From Meconema thalassinum (lineage: Eukaryota > Arthropoda > Insecta > Orthoptera > Tettigoniidae), in assembly GCA_946902985.2 (NCBI GenBank), contig OX336395.1, positions 293,317,065 to 293,381,064 of the forward strand: 64,000 nt of DNA. Direction: 5' to 3'. The translations under genes and the position numbers were made by a program. Below are positions 59,085 through 64,000 of this stretch, piece after piece; the stretch's first letter is position 1, and each line of letters opens with the position of its first letter. Under the pieces are notes generated by a model. That model did not search any database. It was not told the origin of the DNA and was given only the letters and a program-made list of their open reading frames with translations.

Positions 59085-59318
59085 GGCAAGGAAGAAAAGT
59101 GCAACTTTGGAACGGTTTATGTGCCCAAGGATTGGCCGTCAGAACAGAGCACTGAAACGTTATTCACTACAGGGATAATCTCAGCCAAATGCCTCAATGG
59201 CTTCACGAAAGTTCAAAACTTGAATGGAATGTTTGAACCTTCAGGACAAAATGGTTTGCTCATCACAGAATTTCCAGCATGGTACTTGAGCCCCTACAAA
59301 GCAAGTTATTTATCCTAA
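59085..59318 (+). pseudogene. Exon-like ORF, triplicated block copy 2 (premature stop)
   Basis: Same ORF and acceptor as 57154, with Thr for Met in NFGTVYV and Gly for Val in CLNGF. A TAA after KASYLS truncates the last eight codons that are present in copies 1 and 3. The rest is intact. Confidence 0.55.
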
Positions 59319-59831
59319 GAAGGCTGTCGGCTACTTTCGTAACATTACGGTTTACATCACATAAGCTTGTGCCAATCACCATGAAAAATAAAGTAAACTT
59401 TCTGTCTGAACATTTGGAATTTTTGGCTAAAACTTAGTACAGGGCACTCCCGATAATACACGGTAATTAATGTACAAACTTCCAAGAATTATCCACAGGC
59501 ATGTTATTTAAGCCTAGTACAAATAAAACTATTGATTAAGATATTGTTTAAGCCTAGTAAAAATAAAACTATTGATTAAGGTATTGAAATGTTCTGCATT
59601 TTATGACCAGGCAAAAAAAATAATAATAATAATAATACAACCCTTTGCAACATTGTATTGTAAGACACAAGCCTAGAGGTGTGTGGATTATGCCATCTTT
59701 AAAAACTAAGAGAAAAAAAGACTGTCATCACTTTTTGTTTCTTAGATCATTTTTTTCTTCTAATTTTAGATGGAATAATTCTGAAGAAAACAATATAGAG
59801 AACGAAAATTCATCTTGGTATTCTATATAAG

Positions 59832-60410
59832 AAGCCACTTATGCTTGTGAAACACTGTTCCAAATTAAAAATGAACAAAGAACTGATCAGCTCCTCAAAA
59901 CGGAAAGAAGAATCATTAGAACGTGCATAAATAAAAAGTATCAGGTTGAGGGAGTCTGGAGGATTCTCCCAAATGAAACTGTCTATCGTGAGATTGATCC
60001 AATCACCAGCACAATGAAGAAGAAAAGAATTTCATATTTTTTTCACATCTTACGGCTTCCAGAAAACAGAATTGTACGCCAACTGGTGATGAGAAATCTA
60101 GGAAAGAAAACTGGAGGAAAATGGATCCAAGAAATCCAACAAGATCTCAAAGCAGTTGGACTTAAGATAACAGATGCCGAGGAGAAAAATAAAATTAACA
60201 CCATTCTTAAAACTCACAAATTTTCTGCAGAAATGACACATAGAAAGCCTATGGATATTTCAGATGAGTTGAGAAAATCCCGATCTGAAAGAATGAAAAA
60301 GTACTGGAAAGAGCGCAAGAACCAAGCAGTACTACCTTCAAAGAAGAAGTGATTGTGGAACGACTCAAGTGGTCCAATGTGACCAATCAAGATAATAATA
60401 ATAATAATAA
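59832..60410 (+). mobile_element. 5'-truncated LINE, sibling of 12988-15943
   Basis: Its sequence matches 15373-15943 with only a handful of differences, and it ends in (aat)n. The insertion site tctatataagagataag is intact at 57885-57901 in the first duplicon copy, so the LINE arrived after duplication. It encodes the C-terminus only (RLPENRIVRQLVMRNLGKK). Confidence 0.93.
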
Positions 60411-60462
60411 TATAAGAGATAAGTGTGAATAGAGACACTAGCTTGACTGTGGGAAACTTTCG

Positions 60463-61560
60463 GGAGATTACTTTCTCCTGACAAGATCACGCCAGATTAG
60501 GCACATAAGCTCGCGGAATGTGCTCCGGCAGTTCGCGTCTCAGTTCATAGCCCGCAGGCATAAAGACGAGATTACTTTCTCCCGACAAGATCACGCCAGA
60601 TTAGGCACATAAGCTCGCGGAATGTGCTCGGGCCGTTCGCGTCTCAGTTCATAGCCCGCAGGCATAAAGACGAGATTACTTTCTCCCGACAAGATCACGC
60701 CAGATAGGCCTATAAGCTCGCGGAATGTGCTCGGGCCGTTCGCGTCTCAGTTCATAGCCCGCAGGCATAAAGACGAGATTACTTTCTCCCGGCAATATCA
60801 CGCGAGATTAGGCCTATAAGCTCGTGGAATGTGCGCAGGCCGTTCGCGTCACAGTTCATAGCCCGCAGGCATAAAGACGAGATTACTTTCTCCCGACAAG
60901 ATCATGCCAGATTAGGCCTAAAAACTCGCGGAATGTGCGCGGGCCGTTCGCGTCACAGTTCATAGCCCGCAGGCATAAAGACGAGATTACTTTCTCCCGA
61001 CAAGATCACGCCAGATTAGGCCTATATGCTCGCCGAATGTGCGCTGGCCGTTCGTGTCACAGTTCATAGCCCGCAGGCATAAAGACGAGATTACTTTCTC
61101 CCGACAAGATCACGCCATATTAGGCCTATAAGCTCGCGGAATGTGCAGTGGCCGTTCGCGTCACAGTTCATAGCCCGCAGGCATAAAGACGAGATTACAT
61201 TGTCCCGACAAGATCACGCCAGATTAGGCCTATAAGCTCGCGGAATGTGCTAAGTGATGAGGCTGAAAGCTTGCGTCACATTTGACAGTCCGCACGCTTA
61301 AAGACGAGATTACTTCCTGCTGACAACATCACGCCAGATTTGGCCTATAAACTCGCGAAATGGGCGCTGGCCGCTCGCGTCACAGTTCATAGCCCGCAGG
61401 TATAAAGACGAGATTACTTTCTCCTGACAAGATCACGCCAGATTATAAGCTCGTGGAATGTGCCAAGTGACAAAGCTTGCTGCTCGCGTCACAGTTCATA
61501 GCCCGCAATCATAAAGACGAGATATTTTTCTTCCGACAAAGTCGCGCCAGGTTATAAAGT
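60463..61560. repeat. Satellite array, third copy
   Basis: About ten units of roughly 105 bp with gcccgcaggcataaagacga. The units are more diverse than in the second copy. The array runs into the MITE right end at 61660-61703 (gagattatgcgaggaaatac). Confidence 0.9.
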
Positions 61561-61781
61561 TGCAGCATGTGCAACTGACTGGCGCACAAATACGAATATG
61601 CTAAGCGACGATTATGCAATGAAATTTTATGAACCTACTTTAGTGTTTGAAAAGCGGGGTGCGACGATTACGCGGTGGCGAGATTATGCGAGGAAATACG
61701 GTAGTTAGGTTGCATGAGAAAAAGAAGTAGTGATAGTAGTCGTAAAAAAATAAATAAAAATAAAGAGATAGAAATTACTTA

Positions 61782-63547
61782 CAGTAGAACCCCTATTTAA
61801 CGTTTTTCTAGGGACCGGTATTTTTTAACCTTAAATGGGGGTTCACCTTAAATCGAGGTTTCGATAGTTTTCATCACTAACTGCAGCACTCTCTCCACAT
61901 ACAGTGCACTCTCGTTAATTCGCGTTAATTAATGCGCTAACTTCTGCGAATTATCCACAGTTATTTTTGTTAAGCCTAGAAAAACAAAACTATTGGTTAA
62001 AATATAGAAATAGGCTTGAACATGGAAAATAATAATTATAACACTTGATTGTAGTGTCTTATAAGACATGCTAGTCTAGAGGTAGGCCAATGTGGATTAT
62101 GCCTACATTAATATTTAACAACAAAAAAAGTCAGTGCACTCTTGATAATTCGCGGTAATTAATGCACGAACTTCCGTGAATGAAACCGCGAATTAACCGC
62201 AGTTATTTTTGTTAAGCCTAGAAAAAAAACTGTTTCTTACATTGATTATTCTAACTTTCGATTGCACATTTCAGAAGAAAACATTATATGAGAACTAAAA
62301 TTCAACTCGTTTTTCTATTAAGAGATAAGTGTGACTAGAGACACTAGCTTGACTCTGTGAAATTTTCGGGATTTCCGTAGCATCACTCCCGCACTCGATA
62401 TCAACTGGATTTCCGTTTTCCTAACCAACAGTCACATTCCGTGCTATTTCTTCTTTGCTTTCATGTCTTAAATCATAATCAACGTCTAACTTGCCCTTGC
62501 TTGAAAAGCGTCAAACAAACACGCTCTCGGTGTCGCGCCATTCGGCAATAATCGCTGTTTACAATACGCTGTCTACGCATCCATCCTTCACAACTCACAG
62601 ATCAGCTGTTGGCAAAGGTAGGGTAGGTTCCGAGTGTGAAGTGCATTCTTATTGTATTGTTTGGGCTTTGAAGAAAAGGAAATCTGTGCTATACCACTCG
62701 CGCCAACATGTTCGTATGTTTCGAAGATTGCGCAAGTAGGCCTACTGTTACCCCGCAGAGAAACGCAGTTCAGTCTTCTCGAATCTCAATCATTTCGTCT
62801 ATACGTATTGCGTCGCTTCAGAGCTCGGCCGTGTTCAAGCATGTAAAGCGGCGCCGAGTGGGTGTTAGCACGCTTCGGCCGCGCTCGGCTAAGTTCGAGC
62901 TCGCTCGGGCATGTAGCGAGGAATCGATAAGGAAGATATCGATCGTATCGATCACTACTCGTCTGCGCTCTAAATTCTGCTTTGAATCATCCTTAACGAG
63001 CTTATGACGTCTTTTTCATAGGTTCTTAATGTCGCATAACCATAACACACGAACTGATGCAAACTTGCGTAAACCGACGCTATACTGTAGTGCCGCTACA
63101 AATGTACAAACTCGGACGGACCTCGCGCAAGCATGCGATGCGGCGCCGGCGTGACTGTTAGCACGCTTTAGGCCTACATTGTGTCTTCAGCCGCGGTCGG
63201 GTAAGATCGAGCTCGCTCGTACATGTAGTGAGGAATCTATATGGAAGATGATCGATCGTATCCAATATAAATGCTGGAGTTCCTTTTCTGCCTTGAATCA
63301 TCCTTAACGAGCTTATAACGTCTTTTTCATAGGTTCTTAATGTCGCATAACCATAACGAATCGAAATAAATACTCGCGAATTTTAACATTTCCGAACGCT
63401 AAATGCGGGTTTTGGCGTAACGCGAATTACGTTAAATCGAATATAAAATTGCATTGCACTTATGGAATAATTTTCGGGACTTGAAATTTCTTCCGTTAAA
63501 TGCGGGTTTATGGTAAATCGAGGTCACGCTAAATCGGGGTTATACTG
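61782..63547. mobile_element. TIR element inserted in the third duplicon copy
   Basis: The ends cagtagaacccctatttaac and the inverse of cagtataaccccgatttagc are flanked by TA. Copies 1 and 2 keep the uninterrupted site (gaaattacttatgtgtttga). Inside are two further pogo-like end sequences (gtgcactctcgttaattcgc near 61913, gtgcactcttgataattcgc near 62133). A direct duplication of about 150 bp is also present (62895-63050 and 63205-63360, sharing atcatccttaacgagcttat). No transposase is recognised. Confidence 0.85.
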
Positions 63548-63602
63548 TATGTGTTTGACTATTTTAAATTTCTTACTGAAATTTGCCCTTCTGTATTACC
63601 AG

Positions 63603-63860
63603 GGCAAGGAAGAAAAGTGCAACTTTGGAACGGTTTATGTGCCCAAGGATTGGCCGTCAGAACAGAGCACTGAAACGTTATTCACTACAGGGATATTCTC
63701 AGCCAAATGCCTCAATGGCTTCACGAAAGTTCAAAACTTGAATGGAATGTTTGAACCTTCAGGACAAAATGGTTTGCTCATCACAGAATATCCAGCATGG
63801 TACTTGAACCGCTACAAAGCAAGTTATTTATCCTTAGAAGGCTGTCGGCTACTTTCGTAA
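63603..63860 (+). CDS. Exon-like ORF, triplicated block copy 3
   Basis: Same 85-codon frame and acceptor as 57154, with substitutions such as IFSAK for IISAK and EYPAWYLNRYK for EFPAWYLRPYK. The stop is at 63858-63860. Its upstream context is changed: the 61782-63547 element ends only 55 bp before the ORF. Confidence 0.5.
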   Translation, partial: GKEEKCNFGTVYVPKDWPSEQSTETLFTTGIFSAKCLNGFTKVQNLNGMFEPSGQNGLLITEYPAWYLNRYKASYLSLEGCRLLS

Positions 63861-64000
63861 CATTACGGTTTACATCACATAAGCTTGTGCCAATCACAGT
63901 GAAAAATAAAGTAAACTTTCTGTCAGAACATTTGGATTTTTTGGCTAAAACTTAGTACAGTGCACTCCCGATAATACACGGTAATTAATGTACAAACATC

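Noticed and set aside
62491..63007. Overlapping plus-strand frames of 64-99 codons
   Set aside because: They overlap in different frames inside a TIR element with an internal duplication and show no motif.

Overview
This window comes from a large, transposon-rich animal nuclear genome, most likely an insect. The evidence is one widely spaced, intron-rich host gene on the minus strand, embedded in nested DNA transposons, LINEs, tRNA-derived SINEs and Helitrons. A polyneopteran insect with a big genome is my guess from the long introns and SINE load; the sequence alone does not prove it. There is no bacterial-style operon, CRISPR array or rRNA operon.

Host gene: four minus-strand exons encode the C-terminal ATPase lobe and the segment before it of a SWR1-class SNF2 remodeller (Domino/SRCAP/EP400 type). 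They lie at 55720-55428, 25309-25107, 18569-18400 and 9813-9617. All four have consensus splice sites and their phases match across every junction. The introns between them are about 30.1, 6.5 and 8.6 kb. The 5' exons lie beyond 55.7 kb and the 3' exons beyond the left edge. Almost everything else between 1 and 55 kb is intron filled with mobile DNA.

Layout, left to right. 1-0.96 kb: the 5' part of a minus-strand LINE running off the window. 1.4-4.5 kb: a TIR element carrying a second TIR element. 4.55-9.34 kb: a DDE transposon with TIRs of about 480 bp, hit by a pogo/Tigger copy and a SINE. 10.9-11.8 kb: an internally deleted mariner. 12.86-18.30 kb: a piggyBac containing a LINE that contains a SINE. 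19.8-25.1 kb: SINE pairs and a foldback element with several guests. 26.9-29.6 kb: a LINE broken by SINEs. 29.9-32.5 kb: Helitron sequence. 32.5-36.6 kb: a MITE, a LINE 5' piece, a TIR element with a transposase first exon, and a LINE with a catalytic-region deletion. 39.6-46.5 kb: a second piggyBac hosting two head-to-head Helitrons (a palindrome of about 4.3 kb) and a third short Helitron. 49-50.6 kb: a Tc1 fragment and a MITE. 56-64 kb: a tandem block in which a satellite, a transposon end and an exon-like 85-codon ORF occur three times.

Several insertions can be dated relative to one another because a paralogous arm or copy preserves the empty site (pogo in a TIR, LINE and TIR element in the triplicated block). 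No intact autonomous element is certain. The best preserved are the LINE at 13-16 kb (ORF broken only by a SINE) and the piggyBac at 16-18 kb (one visible frameshift at an A-run).
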